Below are positions 14,877 through 27,500 of a DNA stretch of 64,000 bases, in pieces (the stretch's first letter is position 1; the number at the start of each line of letters is the position of its first letter). The DNA comes from Physella acuta (taxonomy: Eukaryota; Mollusca; Gastropoda; Physidae), in the NCBI RefSeq assembly GCF_028476545.1, contig NW_026731819.1, forward strand, positions 62,001-126,000. The letters are read 5' to 3'. Made by a program: the position numbers and the translations under genes. The notes below the pieces were generated by a model. It ran no database searches. It was not told where the DNA came from and saw only the letters and a program-made list of their open reading frames with translations.

Positions 14877-17800
14877 ATGGCCACTATCGGCGATGACTGC
14901 TATTTTTTCTGCACATCATCATGTGCAAAGGTATTTATAAAACTTAAGACTCTGTACCACAAATTATTAATTTAAGTAATAAACCAGCATCAATAAAAGA
15001 TTTATCAAATTTTAGGAAGTTAAAATAATAGTGAATACATTTCAAATGAGATAATTTGGTTCCATTTTTCAGGGGGCTGCTTGTCCATTTAGACATGTAG
15101 AGTCAGCCAAAACTGCAAAAATTATTTGTCAACACTGGGAGATGGGAGGATGCATGAGGCCTATGTGTAAATTCAGACATTCTAATTTTAAGGTAAAAAA
15201 AAATTAAAAATTGATAACCATTTTCAAATTAAGGAAGATTGAGCTGTAATTAGATATTTAACAAACCAGACTGTAAGCAAGCAGTGCCGTATTTTTTGAC
15301 AAAAAAGTCAGAGCAATTTACTTTTTTCTTCCAGCTTCAAGTTGATTCAACAGAAGTTCCATGCTATTGGGAATCACAACCAGTTGGTTGCACTAAGCCA
15401 AACTGTCTTTATAAACACTCCAAGCCAAGATCTCAAATTTCTCCTGCAGCTCCAGGTTAGAACTTAGTTCCTAATCCTCTGGTACAGTTAACTTATTTAA
15501 TTACATAGTAGTGTTCTATTTTTACTTTTTAATTATTCCATTGTACTGGTATAAACATGAATAAGATGCATTATTTTTACAGTGTATCTTAATTAGTGTA
15601 TCTCGATTTCACAGTGACAAACACTGTACCCAGTAGTACAGCAACTGAACCTTCAGTGACAACACCAATCACATCATCTACAACACAAAACATTGTACCA
15701 CCCTTGGTTAAACCAGTTGTCATACAACCAGCGAGTAAGTCTGTTTTTTTTTAGTCCTTACTTGTAGTTTAATACTTGATTATCTTTTTAATTTCAATGT
15801 TTTGAATTACTGTTTTTTTTTTAAGAATAAAAGAAGGTATATCAATTATTTTTTTTATTAAAGAAGAATACTCTGTGTTACTAAGTTTAAAAATATTATG
15901 TTATGAATAAATGTAAAGCTTGATGAAACATGCACTGTAGTTAGTTCATAATAGATTTGCTATTATCATAGTGTTTAAAACTTAAAGTTTCATAAGAAGA
16001 AAATTGAGTTGTTAGATGTAAATAAAGTTGAATGCATTAGCTGTAATCTATATTGGATGACTATTTTACTTAGCAGAATCTGATGAAAGCAATACTTCAC
16101 CAGTTAAGCTCGCAATAGGGCAAGGAAGTGGCCAGGTACCTACAAAAGAAAGTGTTCCTAATCCTGAAGACAACCAGAAGACAACAAACCAGGAAAACAC
16201 AAAACAGGAAACAAAAGCTGTGAAAGTGAATGTTAAAGACAAATCTACTAAACCCAAAATGAAAGTTAAAAAAGTGAAAGTAAATCCAGGGAAGAAACTT
16301 GTTAAAGCTAAAGAAGATATGCTTGGCGTAAAAGCCAAACAGTTAGGTAAAAAAATGAAGAATCCTAATGTACAGAAGAAAAGTGTGAGGGAACGACTTG
16401 GTGCAGCCCCAGTGCAGACAGCTGAACCTCCTGCTGTTGAAAGCAGTGAAAGTGAATCTGATTCTGGTATGTTTTTAAACTTTCTGGATAGCTATTACTG
16501 GCTTAGTTGACATATGGAAGGCTCTAGATAAAAAAGTTTTAACTTCTTCATCTCATCATTCCTGTTTGTGCCCCAAGACACATGGGGTACATGAAGTAGA
16601 GTTAATCTATTTCAATGACCTTGGTATAGAGCGGGATAATGTGGTCAGCACTATTCTCAGCTGCCTTGGTTTCCCTAACGTCAATCAGGTACCCATCAGA
16701 GCTGAAGTCCTACAGACTTGAGAGCCCAGCTTAGCTGTTGTGTGCTCTATCATCTGACAACAGCGTTACTGTTTTAACTTCTTGTTTGGACCAGATTAAT
16801 TCATATTGGTCTACTAAACAGTTTGATGGCCATTCCATTTCACTCTTGTGCATTTGAATTTTTAAAAAATATGTGTCCTGTATTCTGAAGTTTCACTACA
16901 TCTCTGAATGCTATTTCGTGAATCTCACAAAGTCCCCTCTGTTTATCTAATACATTTATATGTACATATATAAGATAATATCCTATTTTACAACGAATTC
17001 AGATTCTGATGACTCCATTGAAAATATCAAAGTAATGTCTATGGAGGAGATTTTTAGACAAAAAGCGTTAGAGTCGATGCTTAAAAAGAGAGGTATTTGT
17101 TACTTAAATATATTAACAACTGTCTTACCTTATCTGTTAAATATCTAAGCATTTTTTTTACTAAAGTTTATCAAGCAACTTTTCCTATTTTTTTGAAAAT
17201 TGATTAAGCTATTTCATTGAAATATTTTATTTTGAATGATATTATAAATATTCTTTTAAAAATACAGCCGAAAATAATACTCAGACATCACAATTGGCAA
17301 CTACTCCAAGCTCTGTTATTGTGGAGAAAAAAACACCACCAGTTGCAGCATTGGCTGAAAGCTCATCTGCCACCACCACCTCCTCGTCATCATCAGAAGA
17401 AGAAGAAGAAGAAACTTCTGATGAAAAGGAGACAACAATGAAGGCATCATCTGATTCTGATTCCTCAAGTTCTAGTTCTGACAGTGAGGAAGAGGAGGAG
17501 GATGATGATGATGAATTTGGTAAGACGTATTTTAAATTTGTGTATTTATTTTACACATTACTTTGTTTAGCTAGACAAGGTAAAGTTGCTTTTGGAATGT
17601 TAGAATTTATTTTTATTCATAATTCTATACCATCATTTTTGTACATTATAGTTGAAACTGATAAAAATATATTTGATTGTACAAATAAAAAGCTAAGATA
17701 AAAAGTGGATTCACATTTATATTTAAAGGCCACAGAAGTAAGGTTCAAGATTTTTTAATAACTTACAAATAATTGCTTTTCTCATTTTCTCACAGAACCG

Positions 17801-20800
17801 GATGTTAGAAGAGTCATTGTCCAGGAAGAAAATGAAAAAGTTGCAAGGAAAAGAGGTAGCTTAAAATCTAAATTGGAATTTAGTAAAAGTAAAGAATTTT
17901 CATGTGTTAAGATTTGCTGTTTGCCTTTTTTAATGTTGTCTAAAAAGAATGAAAAAGTTGCAAGGTAAAGAGATAGCTTGAAATCAAAATAGGTCTTCAG
18001 TATATGTAAAAAAAATATATTAGTCTGTTAAGGTTTATTTTGAGTTTTTTTTGTCTAGTTTTTTGAATATCATTATTTTATAAAACGTAGTAACCATCTG
18101 TAAAGAAGTTAAAATAAAAAGTAGAATTTGCAAGTATTAATTTTTGTGAATGTTTACTAAAAATAATTATTTAAATAATTTTTTTTCTCTCTCAAGCACA
18201 TGCAAGTCTACAAAAGAAACAAATTTCCGTACATCCACCTGTAACAAAGGGAAAGAAAATGTCTAATGCCAGGGTGCCAGTTAGGCAGAATGCTGCAGTA
18301 TCCAGCAAACAAGCAGTCCTCAAAAAGCGAAAGGTCAATGTTGATTATGATTCTGATGACATTGTGTCTTGTCGTGTGAAGGAACCACTTGTTTTGAATG
18401 TTAGGGATCGCCTCGGAAACTCCCTCAATAATAAAAAAGCTGTTAGTGCTAGCGTACAGTCAAGATCAGAAAGGCTTGAGCTTTCTAGTGGAATACCCAA
18501 GAGAGAGGCCAATTCTCCTCATAAAAGTAAAATTGTAAAGGTGTCAAAGGGCAACTCCGACGAGGAGCAGAACCCTCTTGCAGACATCAAGATCAAAACT
18601 CTGGAAGAAATCAGACAAGAAAAAATGAGAAAGCTGGCCTCCCAGCAGCGCTTAGGTTAGTACACATGATTTTTCACATGTAACTGGTTGAAATTACATT
18701 TTTTGAATTCATGTTAAAATAGCTTTATGTAAATCCATTTTAAATTTTCAATTTAGGAACTCTTTCATTATATATTTGTAACTGCTATATCAAAAATTGA
18801 AAATTTTCAGAAAATAAACAGCAGTCTACTGTCAAACAAAGACTAGGTCTAAAACAAAATGATTCTGATACCAAGGGAAGACAAATTCTAATTATTAGTG
18901 GTATGTACATTTCTGTTGACTTATTTGTAAGGCCTTTTTTTTTTAAATTTTTACTATTATGGTCAAACTGAAGATTGATTATGAATAATACTTTATTAAA
19001 CCACTGGCTCTTTTTGACCTGTTCTGTTCAGTGTACTGGTCACATGACTGGTATCATTGGACAAGTAAGTTGATACTCATGACTGATAGTCATTTTAAAT
19101 CTTATGAGTAATATATTTCTTTTATTAGGAAATTGTAACATTTTTTTAATAAAACTGCTTTGCTAACTGTCGAATCAGGTTCCAAGTCAGATGATGCTGA
19201 TAATGCTGGAATAACGGAAGAGCAAAAGAAAGCTAAGAAAAGACCTTGGAGAACACAGAAACGTGGGGTGGATCAAGTTAATATTGGTGATGGAGGGGAT
19301 GGAGGCAGAACGACGTTGTTGAAACAGAGGCAGGTGTCTGCCGATGGAGATATGCCAGGTTAGGATAACTTTATTCTGTTGGATGAGTGTTTATTTATTA
19401 ATTAGGTGCAGTCAGAAGTTCATAGAAACATTTGATATGAAAGCTTAATTTTTTTTAATTTTATCACTACCATCTTGCAATACATCTCCAATTATTTTTA
19501 ATTTGTCAACCATTAATCAACCATAACATAGTTTTACTCAGACTTTTACTGATTGTATTTAAATTCAGAAGAAGAAGAACAAAGCATTGAAGAGTCACCC
19601 TTTGAGAGATTGAGGAGAAAAGCTCTGATAAAAAAGAAGAAAACAATTGAAGCTAAAAGATTAAAACTACATGCATCAGTGAATGAAGGTAAAAAATAAA
19701 ATCTGCTTGATATTTTGGTCCCAAAGTAATTAACTAGAGATTGCACTTTAAATTTTAGTACTAGTCTTATAACACTTATTTAGTAACAGTAAAAGTAAAA
19801 ATTTTAAATAAAATAATTATATTCACTGTACTTTTAGAACATGATCTAAGAATTCAAGCCTCCCCAAAAAGACAAGTTTTACAAGACTGTAAGTTTCATT
19901 TTACAGTAATCTGTTAGCTTTCTTACTAAGCCAATAACATTTAGATAAATATATATTTTATAAATTGTTTGTTTACAGTTGAAGATCTAGCTGGGGACAA
20001 TGATGAGGCAGTGGAGGAAGAAGTTGTCAACTCTAGCAACAAGAAACATAAACATAGGCACAAACATAAACAGGATAGAAAATCAAAGACAGAGAGACAA
20101 ATTTATGTACCTCCAGCTATGAAAAGCTCTGGTTAGTTACTTCAAATAGTTTTAAAATTAATTTCTACCCAAAATTTTTAAATTAAATATATTTGTATTT
20201 CAATATTAATTTGATACATTTCATCGAATAAAAAAGATAGGAAATATTACCAAAAAGAAACAATCATTTGGTAAATTATTGAAATTGCATTGATGTTTAA
20301 TGGAGCATTATTCATATTCTATTAATTTGGTAGCCTCCATGTGTAGATCAGTTTTTTCAATGAGCTCTTACTATTGAGCTAATAAATCATAAGGATTCAT
20401 GTTTTATTATTATTACTACTTGATCATTTCAGCTTTGAAAGAAGAAGACGTGACAATGAAAGAGGCTGTGGTGGCACCAACAGCCAAAGTAGCCCCACAG
20501 AAAAGGGGCCCTCACCCCATAGCAGCAGCCTGGGCTGCTGGCTTGACATTGTCAGCTAAAGGTACCCAGGGCAAAAGGCCTGCTGTCGAAGTGATGCCTA
20601 TCTCTGAGAGGCTGGGAACCAATGAAAAGATCAGGGTTGTTTCCAGGCTGAATATTAAAGAAAACTCCCCTGAAAAGAAATGCACTAAAATTCAAACAAA
20701 TGAAGTGAGTTTTGATCGATTAAGTTTTTTAAAATTAAAAAATATATATTGCAATAGTTACCTAGTCAGTGTAACCAAGTAGAATGGGTTTGACAAGAAT

Positions 20801-23163
20801 GACAGAAACTGTTTTATTTTAAAAGTAATCTCTGTATGTAAAAGACTATCAGGTATTGTTTGTATCCTGCCTTGATTTCTAATTCTGGTAAATTATGCTG
20901 GTCTTGTTCTCAGCTACCAAGCATGAATCTAGATTAAAAGTTCCAGGGCCCTCCTAAAATTTTTATGAATCTCCTTGTAAAAAATTACAAGCTGATTCAT
21001 TTTCAACTTCCCCATCATTTTATTTACTGGATTTCAGTCTTTTGGTGATGGGTACAAAAAAATGGAGGAGAGAAAATTACTGTAATGAGTTTCAAAGTGA
21101 AATAGTAAAGATAAATGGCTATGATTTGATAAATATTTTTCTTCTTATTCAACACAGCATGAATTAAAAATTTACGGTGATATTTTCTTAGGTGTTTTAA
21201 CAGAAGCCAAGAAATGCTCTCTAAATTGACAGTTCTATTTTTTAAAATTTTCAGCAAATAGAACAGCCAACTGAAGTGACCATAAAGTCATTTTCTGAAA
21301 TCATGGCTGAGAAGCGCAGAAAGAGACTGGAGATGCAGGCCCAAAAGTCTGGTGCTAATGCTTCTACAGGATTGGTGCCATCAGACTCATTACCTGCATC
21401 TTCAGTTTCATTATCATCTATGTCTTCAACTTCTAGTCCTTCAAAGAATATCGCAAATAAACCAAGAGTACCTATAACTCCAATTGTTTTCAATACAGGT
21501 ATATAATTGTTAAAATTAGAATTTTATCTTTAAAAAAAATATTTAGATATATCATAGATTATATAATCTCATATACTAGCTTATTTCGATTATGATGCAC
21601 TTAAGCATTCTATGAATTGGCACTTTATCATACATTTTCAAGTAACTATATTTCACTTAAACATATTAGTTTATTTTAGAAATAAAAGAAAAATCCAACT
21701 ACAGACTATAAACTATAGTATTTACTTGGTTTAGAAAAAATAATTACATTATCATAATAAAAGGAAATGATTTATTTATTTATTGATTTTATTAAGGCTG
21801 CACTTTGTAAAAACAGGAGGAAAAAAACTCATTTTATTATAATGCACCTTTTCCAGATACTGCCATGTCTAGCGATCGTCTGCAGCCTACTGTGGACCCA
21901 CCATTGACCGCACCGCCTAAACCTGTCCCACAGCAGCCTGATGCCCCTGTGTTCTCATCCAAGTCTCATCCTGCCATTACTCACAACAGAGAATCACAGC
22001 AGCGTGTCAAACTAAAATCTTTCAATTCAGCTCATGTGAAAAACAATAAAGTCAAACTCTTTACAAAGAGGAAAAGCATTGAACACAGTGATACAAATAT
22101 TTCTGAGGACAGTGATTTATCCAACTCCTCAAACAGTACACCTTCCTCGTATTCTGTAAAGACTGAAACATCACTAACCAAACCAGCAACACACCAGAAA
22201 GGGGCAAGTTCTAACGCGTCGTCTAGCCATTCACACAACCCAATGTCAACTCCCAAAAATCATGGCAACACACACAGCCATTTACCCAGTACATCGGCGG
22301 TTAGTCTAGTCTCACCATATGAAAAGGAACCTGATACGGCGGCCAGTGTATACAAACAACCTGTACCTACAGAAACTGAGTAAGTTGTTGAAATTATTTT
22401 CATGTATTTTTATACTTTTTTGTCATTACTCCTCAAGCACTTCTGTCTAATAATGTATAGCAGTCAAATTTTTCATTAGGGAAGAGTTATTTGATACTCA
22501 AAACCCACTAGTAGAAGTGAGACTTTATCACTAGCTTTTTATTGTTGAAGCTATATCCCAAGCTGTAAATATAATGTCCTTTCTCGAGGGTCTATCAGCT
22601 TTGTGGAGAGAGAGAGGTCTGATATATGGACAATATGTAGCTCTTTTCAACTTAGTGTCCAGGCTTTGCACTTGGATTTCCCCTACTATAGTAGAGCCAT
22701 ATATATACAATTATATATATATATTTATATACACTGAGTAGAATATTAAATGATTTTTCCCAAAGCAATGCCCTGCACTGTTTTATTCTCTAAATTTTCA
22801 ATACAGATTTGTATCAGTCATAAAAACTCAATTTTTTAAAAGCTAAATTGTATTGACACTATTAGATGTTTTTATTCGTATGTAATGGGTGCATTAAATC
22901 TTAAGCAATTATGTTAATGTACTTTACTTTAAAAAGCAAAATACCAGTAGAATATTAGAAATTACTCTAAATTGCATTGTATATTCTAGCTATGATAATA
23001 AAAGTGCATTATATTTTTCAGACCAGTGAAAAAGTCCAGACCATCTTTTGAGGACGAGTTCAGTTTTTTTGATGATGTTGGTTTGGATGATGACAATGTA
23101 ATCTCTGGAGATGTAGAGCCTATTGATGATTTACTACAAGACATTGATGATTTACTTGCATAG
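14877..23163 (+). CDS. ZC3H11A: ZC3H11A homologue, CCCH zinc-finger mRNA-export protein
   Basis: Eighteen coding exons: 14877-14930, 15073-15192, 15335-15455, 15615-15734, 16077-16466, 17003-17092, 17268-17519, 17796-17855, 18197-18655, 18811-18900, 19179-19358, 19569-19688, 19838-19888, 19979-20131, 20433-20704, 21255-21498, 21857-22379 and 23022-23163. They give 3441 nt, 1146 residues. Three N-terminal CCCH fingers are complete: C8-C16-C22-H26, C37-C45-C50-H54 and C68-C77-C82-H86. The rest is charged and disordered. It repeats the family's RLG motif (VRERLG, VRDRLG, VKQRLG, ISERLG) and IKTLEEI-type motif (VMSMEEIFRQ, IKTLEEIRQE, IKSFSEIMAE), and ends in the acidic DDLLQDIDDLLA seen in the human protein. 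Human ZC3H11A is a nuclear TREX-associated export factor; the same role is inferred here. The protein is longer than the human one (about 810). The start ATG begins MATIGDDCYFF and lies in a UTR-containing exon (14687-14930). Confidence 0.95.
16590..16765 (-). mobile_element. tRNA-derived SINE (family A), intronic
   Basis: GATAATGTGGTCAGCACTAT, GCTGCCTTGGTTTCCCTAAC and GGTACCCATCAGAGCTGAAG match the family body. Lies between ZC3H11A exons 5 and 6. Confidence 0.7.
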
Positions 23164-23377
23164 CCCATATATACATAATCATTACTTTGTTTTTCATTCA
23201 TGCATTTGCTTTTCACTTCCTCACCTTGTGAAATAATTCATTCATTTTTTATACATTGTTTGGGTTGTAGCCACTTACTCCTGGACAGGCTCATTTTATA
23301 AAATTGTAAATAAGGACTAATTTCAAACCAGCTTCCTATTGATGCTAAAATAACATTTGGTGACACTTATTGTGTCA

Positions 23378-23383
23378 AATAAA
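23378..23383 (+). terminator. Candidate ZC3H11A polyadenylation signal (proximal)
   Basis: AATAAA 215 bases after the stop codon. Confidence 0.4.
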
Positions 23384-23903
23384 ACATCTAAATTTTAAAT
23401 GTGAACTAACCAAAACTAACATTGAACTGGTTTGTTCATTAGGGTTTACTGTTTATAAAATTTTTTATTGACAAAAGTAAAACATAACAATTATAGTCCT
23501 GGTTGAATACTTCTTTTTAATGAAGATCTGAATTGAAACCAGAATTAAAAACAATTTAGAATCAAGTTTGAAACATGGGCATTTGATTAGTTATCCAGTA
23601 TTAACATTTAGTCAATTGTATAAAATATTTTGTTAGTTTCAAAATCATCTTCACATGTTCATTCCAAACTCACAGGCAGTGAAAAAAAACATGTCAGTTA
23701 CATTTTCACTGTTCAGCAAGTAAATTTTGTGCTTTAATTTTAGTTATTTAAAACACAATTTGTGTTTGAAAATAACTACTGTGATTCATGCTTTTGTGTA
23801 ACTGGAAAGTTATTGTAATAACCTATCAAGATTTTTGAATCAACAGAGGGTGTTGTTCTTTACCAAGTCACATGTATATTTTCCCTGCATTGTTTTCATG
23901 TTG

Positions 23904-23938
23904 AATAAAAAATAAAATTAAAATTTCATTTTTTTATT
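23904..23938. terminator. Back-to-back polyadenylation signals of ZC3H11A and GTF2H1
   Basis: AATAAA on plus at 23904-23909 and AATAAA on minus (plus TTTATT) at 23933-23938 lie 23 bases apart, between the two convergent coding regions. If both are used the two 3' UTRs meet or overlap here. Confidence 0.45.
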
Positions 23939-24572
23939 GATGAAAGTCATGAAATGTTATTGCTCTATAGTATAAAGGAAGATGAAATAACAAATCAAAC
24001 AGAAATTTTTTATAATATATATATGTATTTCACAGAAAATTGAAAAACTCACTTTTTCTAGTGTAATTTGTTATATCAATTTGGCTCAAAATATTATTTT
24101 TATAATCTTGTGCTTTATATGTACAAAAATTGCTATACAATTTGAAGAACAACATCCATATTCCTTCAATCAGAGAAAATGTATACTGCAGAGATACTAA
24201 GTTTTAACATAGTAAATATGCAAAATAATGGGCAGCTGAAGATGCAAGTATCTATTTAAAAGTAGCAGTAACAAAATGTAAAATACATAAGCATCAACTC
24301 TGTTTTTTTTTTCTAAATGTAGGAGGTTAAAAAAATATTGCTTTAATAATGGGTCACATTAAATTGCAATATGGTAATGCCCAGTATCTATCTCAGAGGG
24401 AAAGCATTAAAAAAACGCTTTTAACAAAACATTTCTAAAAGAAAACAAAACAAAAGCATGAAATTTGAAAAGAGTATAGGGTTTACCATCTATAGTTGCC
24501 CATTTTGACTTGAACAAAAATTACAAACAAGCAAAAATGACCATAAGGGTGAATCAATAAACATTCTTGTCA

Positions 24573-27500
24573 TTATCTCCTAGCACTTCGTTTGGCCTGC
24601 CACAGGTCAAACTTATTGTAGGCTGCTCTCAACATTTCTTCCAAATGCCCTGTCAGCTGAAAAAAAAATGTTCACTTGAAGAAAACACCAAGGCTAAGTT
24701 ACAAGTAATAGTTAATTCAGTTTTTTTAAAATGAACTTAGGCCATAGATTTGTATTTCAATATAACTAAAAATAAAATTTTCATAAAAGAGTACAGAATC
24801 AAATTACTAACCCCTTAATCAAGTTAGTTTCTAACATGTGAAAATGATTTGCTAAAGATTTTATAGGGAAAACTGAATAGTCTGATGTTAATTGTATTCC
24901 ATAGTAGAATAAATTACTTAATCTACTAACTCTTTTTTGTGCCTGACACTAATTATCTGTTTCCACGAGATAAAACATTTCTTGATCTACAAACGATTAA
25001 TTTGTACAAAGAATAACTGAGTGATGACTTACATTCATAGCATAATGATACTGTGTTAGTTTCTCCTTTAATGGTACAAGCTTACTCATCTCAAATCTTT
25101 CTAAAGTCATTCGCATCTTCAGCACCTAAAATAAATAATTTAAAAAAAATGTAGATATTTAAGACCAAGTCTTAAACCTAGACGTTATACTAGTTATAGA
25201 AAACTTGATGCTTTTAAAAAAAAATTATCTTCACTTCAACTATTGTATTTTATTCGACAAATTATTAATGTCAACTCTGAAGTTGGGTTTAATGTCAAAA
25301 AGTCTTATTTTAACAGTGTATGGTTAAGTGCAAATTTTTATCTAATCCTCTAGTACTCGAAAACCTAGAAAAAATGACTATAATTAAGAGTAAACTGGTC
25401 AAGTATACCTTGTCTTCCAAGGCTTTAGATGAAACTGGAAAACATGCCCAGAAATGTCGCAGCAGTTCACACATGGCATTATAGTTCTGTTTGATCTCAT
25501 CTCTAGTTGCAGGCGCCACTTGTTCTGGTATAATAAAACTACAGTATAGATCTTTGACTAATCAGGCAATATGATTTCATGACAAAACTTAAAGACTAAA
25601 GCACAATTAAGTAAATTAATTAACCTGATTAAAAAAAAATTATACATTTGATCTAGAAAATGTGGTTAAATAAAACACAACCTTTTAATTTTGTTAAATG
25701 TTAAAATCTGGCACATAATTTATACTTTTAAAATAAATATATTTGATACATACGGTGAAGTTTTTGTAGCGTGGTACCAGACATTAAAGCACCGCCAGGT
25801 GAAAGTTCACCCAATACTGAGAGGGCTTGTGTACCACCTAAAAACTGAAACATTAATTTACATGTAATTATTTAAACAATTTTTTTTACAAGCTAATATG
25901 TTGTATGAATAATGTTTGTTAGAAACTTTGTTGAAATAACACGAACAATTTGTTTTACAAACTCAGGATGATAAAGTGTTCAGCAAACTAGCTTTAAAAA
26001 AAAAATTTAAACTTATAAAACGTACCTGGTTAGACGTAAGAACAAATACATAAAATGAACATAAACACATTAAACCAGTTGTCAAAGTTTATAGTTACTG
26101 TACCCTGTGTCTTGAATGTCCCCAGCTGCTCACTTCATATGCTACTGCGTTTATAGAATCTTCAGTAGTCACATCCATCATTACATCCCTGTTATCATGG
26201 CTAAAACTGCTGGTTGCTGGTGTGGGCCCATGAAGGTAGCGATCCATATGTGTTAACCTAATATTAAGAATAAAAACCTGTTTAAAGAATGCTCAGTTTT
26301 AAAAAAAAAAACTTAGCGATCCATATGTGTTAACCTAATATTAAGAATAAAAATCTGTTTAAAGAATGCTCAGTTAAAAAAAAAAAACTTAGCGATCCAT
26401 ATGTGTTAACCTAATATTAAGAATAAAAACCTGTTTAAAGAATGCTCAGTTTTTAAAAAAAAAACTTAGTGATCCATATGTGTTAACCTAATATTAAGAA
26501 TAAAAACCTGTTTAAAGAATGCTCAGTTTAAAAATAAAAAAAAAACAGTGATCCATATGTGTTAACCTAATATTAAGAATAAAAACCTGTTTAAAGAATG
26601 CTCGGTTTAAAAAAAAAACTTGGCGATCCATATGTGTTAACCTAATATTAAGAATAAAAACCTTTTTAAAGAATGCTCAGTTTAAAAAAACAACAACTTG
26701 AAAACATGAACATTTTAGAGGACAAAGTAAAAACTTGCCTTAGTGTTACCCCCTCTGCTGCATCTTTGTTATCTAGATCTTCATATTCCAGTTTTTCTTT
26801 GATTTTTCTCTGCAAAGATTGGTTAAAAACTTAATTTAAAAAAAAAACATTTAAAGTCTAAAAAAAATTTCTTACCAAAGTGAATAGGGAATCATATTTT
26901 TAACTTATATAGAGTGATAAAAGAAACTTAATCAGATTAATCTTCATTACAGAAGACAAGATTTCAGTGCTAAAAAGTTGGCAAGCAATGGAATCCTTTG
27001 TAATAAATGTAAAATATCCTGTATCAGTCAGCCTCCATTTTGTACCAAACTACAGGTAACAGGAATGACGCAACTAAGCACTGTCTAACTAATGCTAAAA
27101 ATAACCTTTTCTTTGGTCCATATTTTGATTCTCTGTGCAAACTGTTACAGCAATAGGCTTAATTTATTCCTTTACTAAGGCCGAATATTTTTCATTTCAT
27201 TTAAGATACTTTGATCAAGAACACCTTGGTGTATTTCAAAAAATTCTTCACAAATCAGTCCATTACCTTTTTTATGTGATGTTTTGACACTCAGCTACTT
27301 CTTGTGGATGCACAATTTTATATTTCAAACAAATTCTTTACAAATCAGTCCATTACCTTGTTTATCTGAGGTTTTGGCATATAGCTACTGCTTGTGGATG
27401 CACAATCTTATATTTACAAAAAAATTCTCAACAAATACAAATCAGTCTTTTACCTTCTTTATATGAGGTTTTAATGAATAGCTATTTGTTGATGGACAAA

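Noticed and set aside
16066-16338. Minus-strand frame opposite ZC3H11A exon 5 (likewise 21251-21493 and 22032-22256)
   Set aside because: Shadow of the plus-strand coding exon; the residues are the reverse image of Lys/Glu/Ser codons.
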